This document shows, one piece after another, positions 22,593 to 33,684 of a stretch of 64,000 nucleotides of DNA. Both the position numbers and the translations under genes were made by a program. Positions within the stretch are counted from its first letter, which is position 1, and each line of letters opens with the position of its first letter. The stretch covers positions 161,953,863-162,017,862 of the forward strand of contig OV050030.1 of the NCBI GenBank assembly GCA_920105625.2, read 5' to 3'. The notes below the pieces were generated by a model. The model did not search any database. It was not told where the DNA came from and saw nothing but the letters and a program-made list of their open reading frames with translations. The stretch comes from Clusia tigrina. Its lineage: Eukaryota > Arthropoda > Insecta > Diptera > Clusiidae.

Positions 22593-24780
22593 GCACTGAA
22601 ATTTCCAAAAGAACCGGCCCTATTGTGTTGCGCAAGCGGAAAAGTGGAATTACCAGAGGTACTTCCTCCACCAGAGCCATTGCGGTCGATTCGAATCATT
22701 TTTTACAAAATTCCAAGATGTATAACGATTGTTTTCAAATGACGTCGTTTGGTGGGGAAATTGTGAATGAACATAATTACAATCCCACATTCAAGGTTAG
22801 TTTACCAACAATCTAACACTTATTATCTCGCCAATAAAATACAGAAATTAACATATTTGTCTGCAACTATACATATTCACGGGCAAATTTATCATCTTGC
22901 TGGATCGCCGTTGCCGCATCCTGATCAAGATCACAAATATCTCCAAATATATTTCCTTGGAGATTCAAATGGTGAAGTGAATCGACGTTGTGCAATTTTC
23001 AATGCGACGAAGAGAGAAATTGTGCAGCAATTGCAAGAAATGTTGCATGAACACAACGAACTAATTCGATTATTCAAAACTTCGTTAGAAAGGATGCCAT
23101 CTGATGATCACAGAATCGTCATAAAAGCGGACAAACGACCAACCGGTACTCATGAACGGCAATATAATGCACCGACGGCCTATGAAATATCAATTGTTGT
23201 TGTTGGCGTTAATTTAGAATCCCGTGATATTGTTATTAAAAGTCGAGCTGGAGATGCATTAGAGCGAATCAGTGAAACTCATCGATCGTATGACTCACCA
23301 CAATATCCGCTTATGTTCTGCAGTGGTGAAGATGGATATCACATGAGATACAACATGATCAATCCTGCCAATAGTTAGTAAAAGAAAACACTCTTGATTA
23401 TAACTTCATTTTTTGTTAACTTTTAGGTGTCGATACAAATAACAAGGTCAGTGCAATGAACTTTTACGCGTATCGATTGATGATTCGCGAAGGAATTGAC
23501 AACCATCTCTTGAGATATCGCCGATTATTTCAACAGTATGCAGTTGATGTGTACGTGACGATGGAGACAGAACGACTCAATTTTATTCGCTTTAATCACA
23601 CCAAGCTTCGATCTGAAGTATATTCACTTGCGAGATGCGGTCAATAGCGATGAAGATGTGACAAACCTTGGCCGACTCACGATTTTGCCATCAACATACA
23701 TTGGCACCCCAAGGCACATGCACGAATATTTGCAGGCGATGACATATGTGCGGAATTATGGACAGCCGGATTTGTTTGTTACATTCACTTGCAATCCAAA
23801 ATGCCCACAGATAACGGAGTTATTGAATCGCGGTCAATCAGCAAGCGATCGTCACGATGTCACAGCACGAGTTTTCAAACAACAGCTACGATATTTGATG
23901 GACTTTATCGTGAAGCTGGATGTACTCTGTTGACTGGCAAAAAAGAGGTTTGCCGCACGCACACATTCTTCTTCGGATGGTGGACAAGATTACACCAGAT
24001 CAAATTGATGACATCATTTCTGCGGAAATTCCTGATCCAGAGATAGATCCAGAATTATACGAAGTGGTGAAAACCAATATGGTTCATGGACCTTGCGCAC
24101 ACTACAATCCCACTTCGGTTTGTATGTCTGACAATAAAAGCACGAAACACTATCCACGTGCTTTTCTTTCGGAAACGCAGACTGGAAATGATGGATATCC
24201 ACTCTATCGGCATCGCTCATCAGACAACAATTGCAGAACATTCAGGATTCAATTTAGAGGAGTGAATATCGAAGTTGACAACACATGGATCGTACCATAT
24301 TCGCCAATATTGTGTAAGACATTCAAAACTCATATCAATGTTGAGTATTGCAGTTATGTGAAATCTATCAAACACGTTTGCAAGTACGTCACCAAAGGAA
24401 GCGACATGGCGGTTATTGGCATTGAACGAGATGAGATCACCAAGTATCAAATGGGTCAATACGTGAACTGCAATGAAGCGCTTTGGAGAATATTTTCTTT
24501 TGTAACTCATGAGCGTTATCCGACTGTTTTGCATCTCGCAGTTCATTTGGAGAATGTTCAAAGAGTGTATTCCAACCCAGAGAATGCAGTGCAGCGAGCG
24601 GAAACACCACCAGCAATAACATTGACGAATTTTTTCTCAACTTCCGCCAGTGATCCGTTTGCGAGAATATTGTTTTATTCGGAAATGCCTCAATATTATG
24701 CATGGAATGCATCGTCGATGGCTTCGCAGCAAGCAAGGCCTACCAGTAGATGGACATCCAGGTGTGTTCTCAAATAATGC
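22593..24780 (+). pseudogene. Helitron Rep (HUH nuclease) region
   Basis: Starts at the fusion point (CCASGKVELPEV, NDCFQMTSFGG), runs through 22767-23378, a 53-bp intron, 23427-23610, then after a 1-base shift 23628-23930, then 23920-24777. The HUH motif HAH is at 23956-23964 in GLPHAHIL. The two-tyrosine motif reads KHVCKYVTKGSD (24370-24405). The first catalytic Tyr is His (CAC, 24373-24375) and the second Tyr is kept (24385-24387). Rep nicks and rejoins DNA during rolling-circle transposition. Frameshifts lie near 23610, 23920 and 24720. Confidence 0.88.
23374..23426 (+). other. Probable spliceosomal intron in Helitron Rep
   Basis: The 53-bp segment begins GTTAGT, ends TTTTAG after a T-rich tract, and holds the stop that ends the 22767 frame. 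Removing it joins the upstream frame (IN-PAN) with the downstream KVSAMNFYAYRLM frame without a shift. The length suits small fly introns. Confidence 0.65.
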
Positions 24781-26681
24781 ATTAGGACGAATTTACACAA
24801 TCCACCCGAAAAACGACGATTGCTTCTACCTTCGGTTGCTATTGATTAATGTACGCGGTTCAACTTCATATGAGTCATTGCGCACTGTGAATGGTACGGT
24901 GTGTGCAACTTTTCGAGAAGCATGCTAGCAATTACAATTGCTGGAACATGATAATCACTGGAATCAAACGATGGGCGATGCGATAGCTACTTCGCATGCC
25001 ATTGAAGTTCGCACACTTTTCGCGATGATCATTTCGACACGTCAGCCTTCAAATCCGCGTCAATTATGGGATACGCACAAAAATTACTTTGCCGAAGACA
25101 TTTTACATCGTATGCGAGTGGCAGCATGGAATTCAGAATTGCAAATGAACGATGACATCTACAATGAAGCATTGGTGTTGATTGAAGATTTGTATTTTCT
25201 TATGAGTGGCAAACAATTGACTGAAATTCATATGCAAGCGCCAAATCGTCAAATCAGAGATGTACTGAATCGTGAATTGGAACGTGAGCGTGCATACGAC
25301 AGAATATCTTTGGAACAACAAGTACAAAGAAATGTTCCATTATTGAATGAGCAGCAAAAGAGTGCTTATGATGAATTGATGAAGGCTGTCAATGATGGAA
25401 ATGGTGGACTATTTTTTCTTGATGCGCCCGGCGGAACTGGGAAAACGTTCCTGATATCATTGATTTTGGAAACAATACAATCTCAAAATGGTATTGCGTT
25501 GGCTCTCGCATCTACTAGGATTACTGCAACTCTACTAGAAGGTGGAAGAAAGGCACATTCGGCACTGAAGCTTCCGTTAAACAAGCAAATCAATGAAACA
25601 CCTGTTTGCAACATTTCAAAGCAATCAGCTATGGCAAAAGTGTTGAAGAATTGTAAACTGATAGTATGGGATGAGTCCACAATGACTCACAAACGGTCTC
25701 TAGAAGCACTTGACAGAACAATAAAAGATCTGCGGAATAATACTCGTCGCTTTAGTGGCGCAATGATTCTGTTAGCAGGCGATTTTCGACAAACACTTCC
25801 TGTTATTCCGAAATCAACAGCGGCGGATGAATTGAACGCATGTCTCAAGTCATCGTATTTGTGGCGGTACGTGAAAACCATTCGATTGACTATGAATATG
25901 CGAGTGTTCCTGCAACAGGATAGCACCGCAGAAGTTTTCTCTAAAGAACTGCTAAGAATTGGAAATGGGCAAATACCGGTTGATACTTCCAGTGGTTTGA
26001 TATCAATTCCACCTGCCATTTGTCAATTCACTTCAACGAAAGCTGAACTCATCACGAATGTTTATCCGAACATTGGCCAAAATTATCGTAGCTACGATTG
26101 GTTGAGTGCACGCGCAATTTTAGCTGCAAAAATACCGATGTTAATGACTAAAACTGGACGATTCAAACAAATCGATCGATCGTGTTGAAAATGAAGACGA
26201 AGCCGTGAATTATCCAGTGGAATTTCTAAATTCTTTGGATTTGCCTGGCATGCCGCCGCATCATTTGCGTCTCAAAGTTGGATCTGTCATTATTATGCTT
26301 CGCAATCTTCATGCGCCGAAACTGTGTAATGGAACCCGACTGATTGTGACGCAGCTATCGAATAATGTGATAGTTGCAAGAATTTTGAAAGGGGCTTACA
26401 AGGGGGCAGAATACTTGATTCCACGAATTCGTTTGAGTTCCAACGATTTGCCATTTCAGTTCAAACGTATTCAGTTTCCAGTGAAACTTGCATTTGCGAT
26501 GACAATCAACAGGTCACAAGGACAGTCGCTGGAAGTGTGTGGCATAAATCTGGAAATGTCATGTTTTTCACACGGCCAGCTATATGTGGCGTGTTCACGA
26601 GTTGGAAAACCATCTTCTCTGTACATTTACGCACCGGAACAGAAAACAAAAAATGCTGTTTATCAAGATGCGTTACATTGA
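24781..26681 (+). pseudogene. Helitron PIF1-like helicase region
   Basis: Frame 24650-24928 continues the linker and ends in TAG (24926-24928). Frame 24938-26188 (416 aa) has Walker A APGGTGKT at about 25424-25447, Walker B VWDEST, motif GDFRQTLPVI and TMNMR. Frame 26205-26681 has the C-terminal motifs ([27 protein letters not shown]). The helicase unwinds the strand during rolling-circle movement. The TAG and the shift near 26188 are the only breaks in this half, so decay is modest. Confidence 0.9.
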
Positions 26682-26765
26682 AAAAAGTGTAGAAAAATAG
26701 CAAATAAATGATTTTCAACACAATATTAATTCAACTTTCTTTTCTTTTCAAAACATATAATTTCA

Positions 26766-26794
26766 CGCAGGGCAACGCCTGCGGGGTCAACTAG
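26766..26794 (+). terminator. Helitron 3' terminal hairpin and CTAG end
   Basis: A 6-bp GC-rich stem with 6-base loop lies 7 bases before CTAG|T, the usual CTRR-T end of Helitrons, which insert between A and T. Confidence 0.85.
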
Positions 26795-27022
26795 TATATT
26801 TATATTATGTTGCATTCTTTCAATTCTTCAACAATTGAAATGATTTAATTATTATGATTATTTTGACCAGCAGATGATTTCAACAACCACAACGGATCCA
26901 ACCAGTTCGTTTAGATCATCCCACTATGTGTAAATAGGATTGTGTTTATTTAATCTCATAAGACTGGAACCTAATGATTTTTTTTCAATAAATAATTTAT
27001 TTATTATTTGTTTTTATTTGTA
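26795..27022. other. AT-rich, no gene seen
   Basis: Contains short poly-A/T runs and an AATAAA at about 26990. Nothing assignable. Confidence 0.6.
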
Positions 27023-27250
27023 TTATCTAGTCCCTTTTATTTGTTCATTTACATAAAAATTTCGTCTATGTGCATTCGTGTTTAATAGTATCTTTTTATA
27101 AATTTCCAATTCACTATTATCATAATTCATTGGTGTTTTATAGAATAATAATTCAAACAAACCAGGTGTTATCACCCAATTTTCGTCTGATATTTGTAAT
27201 TTATCATCAGAAATTTTCAAAGCACTACCACTAAATTTCATGCAGAGCAC
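27023..27250 (-). pseudogene. Polinton/adintovirus-like protein fragment (DUF8207-like)
   Basis: A minus-strand frame of 75 aa with VITPGLFELLF, a short spacer, then YKKILLNTNAHRRNF. This pattern is familiar from uncharacterised arthropod proteins that accompany Polinton or adintovirus-type genes (recalled as DUF8207; not searched). The fragment is the C-terminal part; the N-terminal part is absent. Other pieces of such elements lie at 34695-35330 and 40400-41490, but on different strands and not contiguous. Role unknown. Confidence 0.5.
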
Positions 27251-27259
27251 ACCTTTTTC

Positions 27260-27815
27260 AAATGCACAAGGTGGAAAACAGAGCGCACCACGCTTGAAAT
27301 GGAAAGCGGGAAAACTTTAGCCACCGAAAACATTGTGGAGGTTATGCTAAGCAGCAAAGAAAACTGGGGCCACATAGATAAATATGTGGAGAATGTGTTC
27401 TTGCGGGACGCAGGAATAATGTTGAAATTCCAATAGGGACGAAGTGAGAATCTCCACCGAAGGGCGCTGTGTTGTAGCTAGCACATCCTTGGCATGTAGA
27501 GACCATCGAAAAAGACGGTACATGACTCGCCACGCTAAGGACTTCCACTGTGACAAGGGAAGAGCAGCCCCGGCCACGTTCCCTATATCACCCGATCCGT
27601 CAGAACTACAGATCCTTAGACATCCGGCAGTTCCCTTGGTGGTCTATAGCGAGGCCAAATTCAATCGAGAGGGTGAGGGGGTATTCGTGATCATTCAAGC
27701 CCTTCGCGAGTTTGGTGGAAGTATATCGCATTACGCTTTCTGGCGGAATGCTGTCACAAGCGCTTATTCTCTTTTCGCAAGTTCAAAAGGAATTCCTCGC
27801 CATTATCATGCCGTC
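27260..27815 (+). other. Unidentified older element, left of Jockey insertion
   Basis: GC content is higher than its surroundings and several frames are open (27444-27839 for 131 aa), but I recognise no domain. With 32512-33360 it forms the sequence into which the Jockey LINE inserted. Joined, the two parts look like a gag-type region (helical, no knuckle seen) followed by a purine tract at about 33311-33325, so a degraded LTR retrotransposon is possible. Confidence 0.35.
27805..27815. repeat. Target duplication, 5' side of Jockey
   Basis: ATCATGCCGTC, identical to 32501-32511 after the poly(A) tail. Confidence 0.92.
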
Positions 27816-28143
27816 AAGCGTGAAAGTGCACAAGCGTGAAAGTGCAAAATTTTCTGCGTCGGAAGAGTGCCGAGCGCAGAGATTCTGAAAACAACTAACT
27901 TAAAATTCTTTAATTTTTAAATAAAGTGCAAAAACAAAAACAAAATATACAAAAATAAAAACAACAAAATTATAAAGTGAGAAACAACAAATAATCACAA
28001 AGTGAGACAACCGCAAAATAGCACTGCTATTATACGGTTATGAATGTACACAAATACGTTAAATTAAAAGCGGCTTAGCAAGTATCTAGTGTAGAGTTGC
28101 CAAAGTTAATTTTAAACAAAAATAAATAATTAAGAAAAAAAAA

Positions 28144-29694
28144 ATGGGTGTAGACCGTACCCCACCTATAGGGGAAGGTCAACAACAAGAAGAGCAGCAA
28201 CAACAACAACAACAACAACAACAACAGCAGCAGCAGCAGCAACAACAACAACAACAACAACAGCAACACCGAGAAAAACAACATCAGGAACAACAACAGC
28301 AGCATCAACAACTGCAAACACAAAAGAAACCTCTTCTTCAGAATCCGCTCCAAAATTCCTGGAGTCCTCAATGCCCCTCGCCACAATCAAGCTCGACTTT
28401 TCCAAATAAAAACAGCTCTCAACAAGCTGTCCAACAACAAATTGATCAGCTTCAACGCCAGCTTCAGCTGCTATACAAACAACAGCAACCAGTTTCCTCT
28501 CCCCAAATCACAGTAAGTGTACCCTCCCACGACGAGGACTGTAAAACGGTTCTAAACAAGAAAAGGCAGAGAGAGAGTCCAGGTAAGACAAAGACCACTC
28601 AAAAACAAGCTAAACTTGAAAAATACTGGCTAGGAGATCCGAAAGGAACCGAAAATCGATTTTCGTCCCTAGAAGAAATTGAAGAATGTGACCAAAAAAA
28701 CACAGAACATAAAGAAAAAGTCTCTAAGCCCCCACCAATATTTGTTGACAGAGTTACCAATATAGCTCCTCTAATGAAACTATTGTCTGAAGCTGCTCCA
28801 AATTCATACGAATTAAAGCTCATAAACAATGAGCAAGTTAAAATCCAGGCATTTTCTCCAGAAGCCTACAAGACAATAGTCAACCAGCTTGAGCTAAAAA
28901 ACACCGAATTTTTCACCTATAAGCCAAAACAAGAAAGAGGCTTCAAAGTAGTACTGAAAAATATGCACCCATCTATAGGTACAGATGAAATAATCCAAGC
29001 CCTGCAAAACCTCGGTAACTCTGTCACGAATATTTGGAACATAAAGCGAAGAAACACAAAAAAGCCTCTGCCAATGTTTATCATTGAACTTCAAACAAAC
29101 TCAAACAATAAAGAAATTTCATACCTGCTTCATACAAAAATTGTTTTTGAGCCCCCCCGACCGACTCGCGATATTCCCCAATGCGCTAACTGTCAGCAGT
29201 ATGGGCATACAAAAACGTACTGTCGCAGGAAACCAATGTGCATTAAATGCGCCGGAAGCCACACGTCTTCAGATTGTGTACGTAAAAGCAGATCAGATGA
29301 AGTCAAATGCGCCTTGTGTGAAGGTAATCACCCAGCAAATTACAAAGGTTGTGTAGTCTATAAAAATCTTCAGAAAATGAAATACCCACAATTAAGGAAA
29401 AACGACAATTGACCCATGAATCCTACTCAACAACAGGAAGTTCTGGTAAATCCCAGTACATCAAAACAAACTCAAAATGTACTTTCATACGCTCAGGCAC
29501 TGAAACACTCAACACAAGCAACTAATGAAAACACAACGGCTCTACCAATTAATACTGTTCCTGCAGAAACCCAAGCCCCGAACGAAATGCGAGAAATGAT
29601 AATGCTACTCCGGCAAGTCATGCAACAAATCACAACAATGATGAACTTATTAGTGACCCTCACGACTAAGAATTGCTCATCCTCAATCCCATAA
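28144..29694 (+). pseudogene. Jockey ORF1 (nucleic-acid-binding Gag-like), one stop
   Basis: The ATG at 28144 opens one frame to 29694, interrupted only by TGA at 29410-29412. Residues about 15-45 are a polyglutamine run. Then comes a Gln/Ser-rich region, a KKRQRESPGKTKTTQKQAK basic stretch, and an RRM/PRE_C2HC-like region (about 200-330). Three zinc-knuckle-type clusters follow (CANCQQYGHTKTYC, CIKCAGSHTSSDC, CALCEGNHPANYKGC). After the stop the frame continues with a Met-rich helix (MREMIMLLRQVMQQITTMMNLL). The protein binds LINE RNA. The stop removes only the last 94 codons, so a partly functional product is conceivable. Confidence 0.9.
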
Positions 29695-32316
29695 AAATCA
29701 TTCTATGGAACGCTAATGGGCTGTCAAAACATTTATTAGAAATTAAAAAATTCCTTAAAACATACGAAATAGATATACTCCTAATATCTGAAACCCATTT
29801 CACCAACAAAAGCCATTTTCAGATTCCGAACTTTAAGTTTTATCACACCCTGCACCCAGATAATAAGGCTCATGCAGGTTCAGCAATATGTATTAATACG
29901 CAATAACATAAAACACTGTGAGAGCACATCTTATCGCACAAAAGCTATACAAGCCACGAATATAATTGTTGATGACTGGAAAGGGCCAATTACAATTTCC
30001 GCTGTCTACAGCCCACCTAAACACACAATAAAAATGGAGGAGTATGAGAAATTCTTTAAGACCCTTGGCAATAGATTCCTAGCTGGAGGAGACTATAACG
30101 CAAAGCACACATACTGGGGTTCCCGTCTCACTACACCAAAAGGTCGACAGCTTTATGCGGCCATTGGAAAATTAAATTTACTCCCTGTCTCTTCAGGTAC
30201 ACCAACATACTGGCCAACAGATGTAAGAAAAATTCCCGACTTGATTGACTTCTGTGTGACGAAAGGTATCATGCTTAGTGATCTTAAATGTAGCCCATGT
30301 TTTGAGCTATCTTCTGACCACTCTCCAGTTCTCGTCGAGCTTAACAACAATCTTGCCCTTCTTCCCAGTCAATGTAGCTTACATAATCACAAAACTGATT
30401 GGAATCGCTTCCGATATATGGTATCTTCCACAATTGATTTAAAACTATCACTGAAATCTGAAGAAGATATCATTGCGGCTGTTGAACACTTCAACAACTG
30501 CCTGCAACAAGCTGCGTGGGACTCCACCCCCCCACTAAATGAACGAAAATCAACGAACATCTCCAAACCTATAAAAGAAAAACTGTGAGAAAAGCGATAT
30601 GCAAGAAAAAAGTGGCAACAAACTAGACATCCTGAGGACAAGAAAAAATTAAATGCGCTTACAAAAGACCTTAAAGAGATCCTTAATAACGAACGAAACA
30701 CCCAACTCCATCATTACTTCAGTAATCTCGATGCAACAGCTGCCACAGAATACTCTCTCTGGAAAGCAACTAGGAATCTAAAGAGACCCACAATGTTCCA
30801 ATCCGCTTTACGAATGGAAAATAACGAATGGGCTAAAAGTGACCTTGAAAGAGCAGTCACATTTGCCCGACACTTAAAAAAAGTATTTACCCCACATGAA
30901 ATCGAGCCCCCAGCATGGGTAACAGAAGAAGTGAAAAGTGTTCTGAGTAATACCCATCAGATGGACCTACCCATACGTAAATTTTCCAAATCTGAAGTGA
31001 AAGCAGCTATTGATAAGCTAAATATTAAAAAAGCCCCTGGGTACGACCTTATCACTGGGAAAATAGTAAAACAACTTCCAGAAGAAGGAGTGACATATCT
31101 TACCTACTTATTTAACGCGGTACTAACATCTGGCTTTATACCTCCCCAATGGAAAGTGTCACAATTAAAAATGATTCTCAAACCCGGAAAAAGCGCTGAT
31201 AAAGTTGAATCGTATCGCCCAATTAGCTTGTTACCGATTGCTTCTAAACTCATGGAAACCCTTTTCCTGAAAAGACTACTCCCAATTATAGAAGAGCGAA
31301 AGCTAATTCCAAATCATCAATTTGGATTCAGGAAAAAACACAGCACAATCGAACAGGTGCATAGGATTGTTGAGTATATACACACTGCATTCGAACTTAA
31401 AAAATATTGTACAGCAGCGTTTCTTGATATCTCGCAAGCATTTGATCGCGTTTGGCACGATGGCTTGCTTTACAAAATAAAAACTACACTCCCCATTAAC
31501 TACTATGTGTTAATCAAGTCCTATCTTACAAATAGATATTTTTTCGTAAAGCAAGGTGAGGAACAATCTGAGCTCCATGAAAGCTCAGCAGGCGTACCCC
31601 AAGGAAGTGTCATGGGCCCAATACTTTATCTACTTCACACGTACGACTTACCATCAGCTGAAGGAGTCACCATAGGTACCTTTGCAGATGATACTGCTGT
31701 CTTAGCTGTTGACACTCTCCCACACTTAGCTTCCTCTAAAATCCAGAGTGGGCTAAACAAAATTACTGACTGGCTAAAAGAATGGAAAATCAAGTTGAAC
31801 GAAACAAAATCAGTCCAGGTTACATTCACTCTCAAACGAAACACCTGCCCACCCGTTAAACTCAACGGCATAAATATACCCCAATGTAATGAGGCTAGAT
31901 ACCTTGGGATGCACCTCGACAGAAGATTAACTTGGAAAACACATATATTTACAAAACGAAAATCACTCGATATAAAGCTCAGAAATCTACACTGGCTCTT
32001 GAATCGAAACTCCAAAGTCTCAATCGATAGCAAATTGCTCTTGTACTCAGCAATTTTAAAACCAGTTTGGACATACGGTATTCAGCTGTGGGGCACTGCG
32101 GCAACTTCCAATGTTGAAATACTTCAAAGATTCCAATCAAAGACCCTAAGAATGATTGTAAACGCGCCCTATTATGTCACAAACAACCAAATCCATCGTG
32201 ACCTCAAAGTTCCTACAGTCGCCCAAGAAATAAAAAAAACTCTCTACTTCGCACAATCTGAGACTCCTAGTCCACCCAAATCCACAGATATCGGAACTCA
32301 CTTCCAACCCCTTTGA
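29673..32316 (+). pseudogene. Jockey ORF2 (endonuclease-reverse transcriptase)
   Basis: The frame opens at 29670 right after TAA and has no upstream ATG; TTG at 29673 may be a mutated start. The APE endonuclease (ILWNANGLSKH, LLISETHF, GGDYNAKHTYWGS, SDHSPV) is split by a 1-base shift at about 29880-29900. A TGA at 30586-30588 interrupts the linker. RT is open from 30793: KKAPGYDLI, YRPISLLPIASKLMETL, FLDISQAFDRVWH, AGVPQGSVMGPILY, catalytic FADDTAVLA. A shift near 32270 alters the C-terminus. It performs target-primed reverse transcription in the nucleus. Confidence 0.92.
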
Positions 32317-32477
32317 CTGAAGAGAAAATCCACAACAGATCTCCTGTGCTAATAGGCAATGGCTGCACCACTGGGTGTAGTCCATAAAAGACAGTAAATA
32401 CAAAAATTAGTCTTAAGTTATTAAATATTGCTGAATGTGATTGAATGTAACAGATTGCAATAAAATATTTAGATATT

Positions 32478-32511
32478 AAAAAAAAAAAAAAAAAAAAAAA
32501 ATCATGCCGTC
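32478..32511 (+). repeat. Poly(A) tail and 3' target duplication of Jockey
   Basis: 23 consecutive A after AATAAA-type signals near 32459, then ATCATGCCGTC. Confidence 0.92.
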
Positions 32512-33360
32512 CACTTGATCCGGAGCAAAGCAATGGTGGATTCAACAAGAAATGCTGAGACCCAGGTAAAGGAGAAGGTCCGTCTCTCACTATCATGACG
32601 AGATTCAAAAGTGGATCACCATTCTAACCAACCAGTATGACACGAGCAGTTCTGGTGACGCATCGCTGAAGAAAGTCCTGAATGAAGAGCACAGAAACCT
32701 GGCTTGGAGCGTATCAATTTCGAGGCTCAGCCAGCCCATGAGTTCATCTGATCTTTCCGCCCATTTACCGGATATGGTAGCATCCCTCTCTCTGGCTTTG
32801 GAGCTAGAAACAAACTCAGCTATAGCCCACGTAGACTAGTAATGGAGGCGATGCGGGCCCCAGAGAACACACCCTCATTTAATTATAGCTTCAACCAGCA
32901 ACGTATACGGATGTACCAGCCCAAGCCAGCTCGACTAGTCATTGGTCGTCAAGGAACTGGTAACATCGCCCAGCCGAAGAACTCCGCCCCGATCGAACAA
33001 ACCGTCTACGTTACGCGCCACCATAGAGGACTCCCAAACAAACACCTTTAAAACAAACTGGTTTTGAGCTTCTACCAGCGCTCCTCATATGCGGAAAGGA
33101 TTCTCAGAGGGTCAACAATTTCAGGGAGGAATCCAGATACAGAGAGCCTTCCTTTCAAAGCAAACGTCGTTGCAACCGTCTGAACTGCAGACAATGATCC
33201 AGTTTACGCCGATCATGTCGTTACCCCAAAGCCGCCACCGTATTCCTAAACAAGGAAATAAACAGCATCCCTCAGGGCGGGACGCCCGTCAGCCGAGGAC
33301 GGCTGATCTTAAGGGGGGGGAGGAGTTCGCGACACACACGTGTCGGCCAAACGCAACCAC
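32512..33360 (+). other. Unidentified older element, right of Jockey insertion
   Basis: Continues 27260-27815. One frame reads a long helical stretch (HRNLAWSVSISRLSQPMSSSDLSAHLPD) ending in tandem stops TAG TAA near 32840. 32842-33051 is open in the same style. A G-rich purine tract at 33311-33325 suggests a polypurine tract before an LTR. I could not name the family. Confidence 0.35.
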
Positions 33361-33429
33361 TTAACCCCACAACAACAACAACATCAAATTCCAATTCTTA
33401 TTAAGATTATTATTTAAGATATTTAATAT

Positions 33430-33560
33430 TTCAATTCTTATGAAAATCTTCAGATTCATGTTTACTTGAATACCCATGAAAATGATCCTATCATGTTGAG
33501 TTCAATTCTTATGAAAATCTTTAAATTCATATTAATTTGAATTCGCATTAAAAACATGCT
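33430..33560 (+). repeat. Two imperfect direct repeats of about 50 bp
   Basis: TTCAATTCTTATGAAAATCT plus about 30 similar bases occurs near 33430 and again near 33508. Confidence 0.7.
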
Positions 33561-33684
33561 TGCTTCATTTCTCATGAAATTCAGTACTAAAGTAGCAATA
33601 TTTTAAGATATAAATACATGTATACTAAAATTTAGATTCATTCAAAAACAAATTGTGAAGTCGAATGGTGACTCTCTTTTCCGA

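Larger units (their letters stand above)
22593..26794 (+). mobile_element. Helitron, 5'-truncated, 3' end intact
   Basis: It encodes the Helitron N-terminal region, HUH Rep domain and PIF1-like helicase in order. The 3' end has the family hallmarks: an 18-base hairpin (CGCAGG-GCAACG-CCTGCG) at 26766-26783 followed by CTAG at 26791-26794 and a T. The canonical 5' TC end is absent: the element starts within its ORF at the junction with Mag RT. Several frameshifts and one TAG make it non-autonomous now. Confidence 0.92.
27816..32500 (+). mobile_element. Full-length Jockey-clade LINE
   Basis: It is 4685 bp with a perfect 11-bp target duplication (27805-27815 and 32501-32511) and a 23-A tail. Two ORFs in the Jockey arrangement overlap slightly: ORF1 nucleocapsid-like, ORF2 endonuclease-RT. 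The 5' end carries a doubled 16-base start (27816-27831, 27832-27847). There are only four visible lesions in the coding part. This is the youngest-looking element in the window. Confidence 0.93.

Noticed and set aside
22593..22600. Canonical Helitron 5' end
   Set aside because: No TC terminus; the Helitron frame is already in progress here.
28075..28405. Minus-strand poly-Leu and poly-Val frames
   Set aside because: Antisense of the CAA/CAG repeat encoding polyglutamine in Jockey ORF1.
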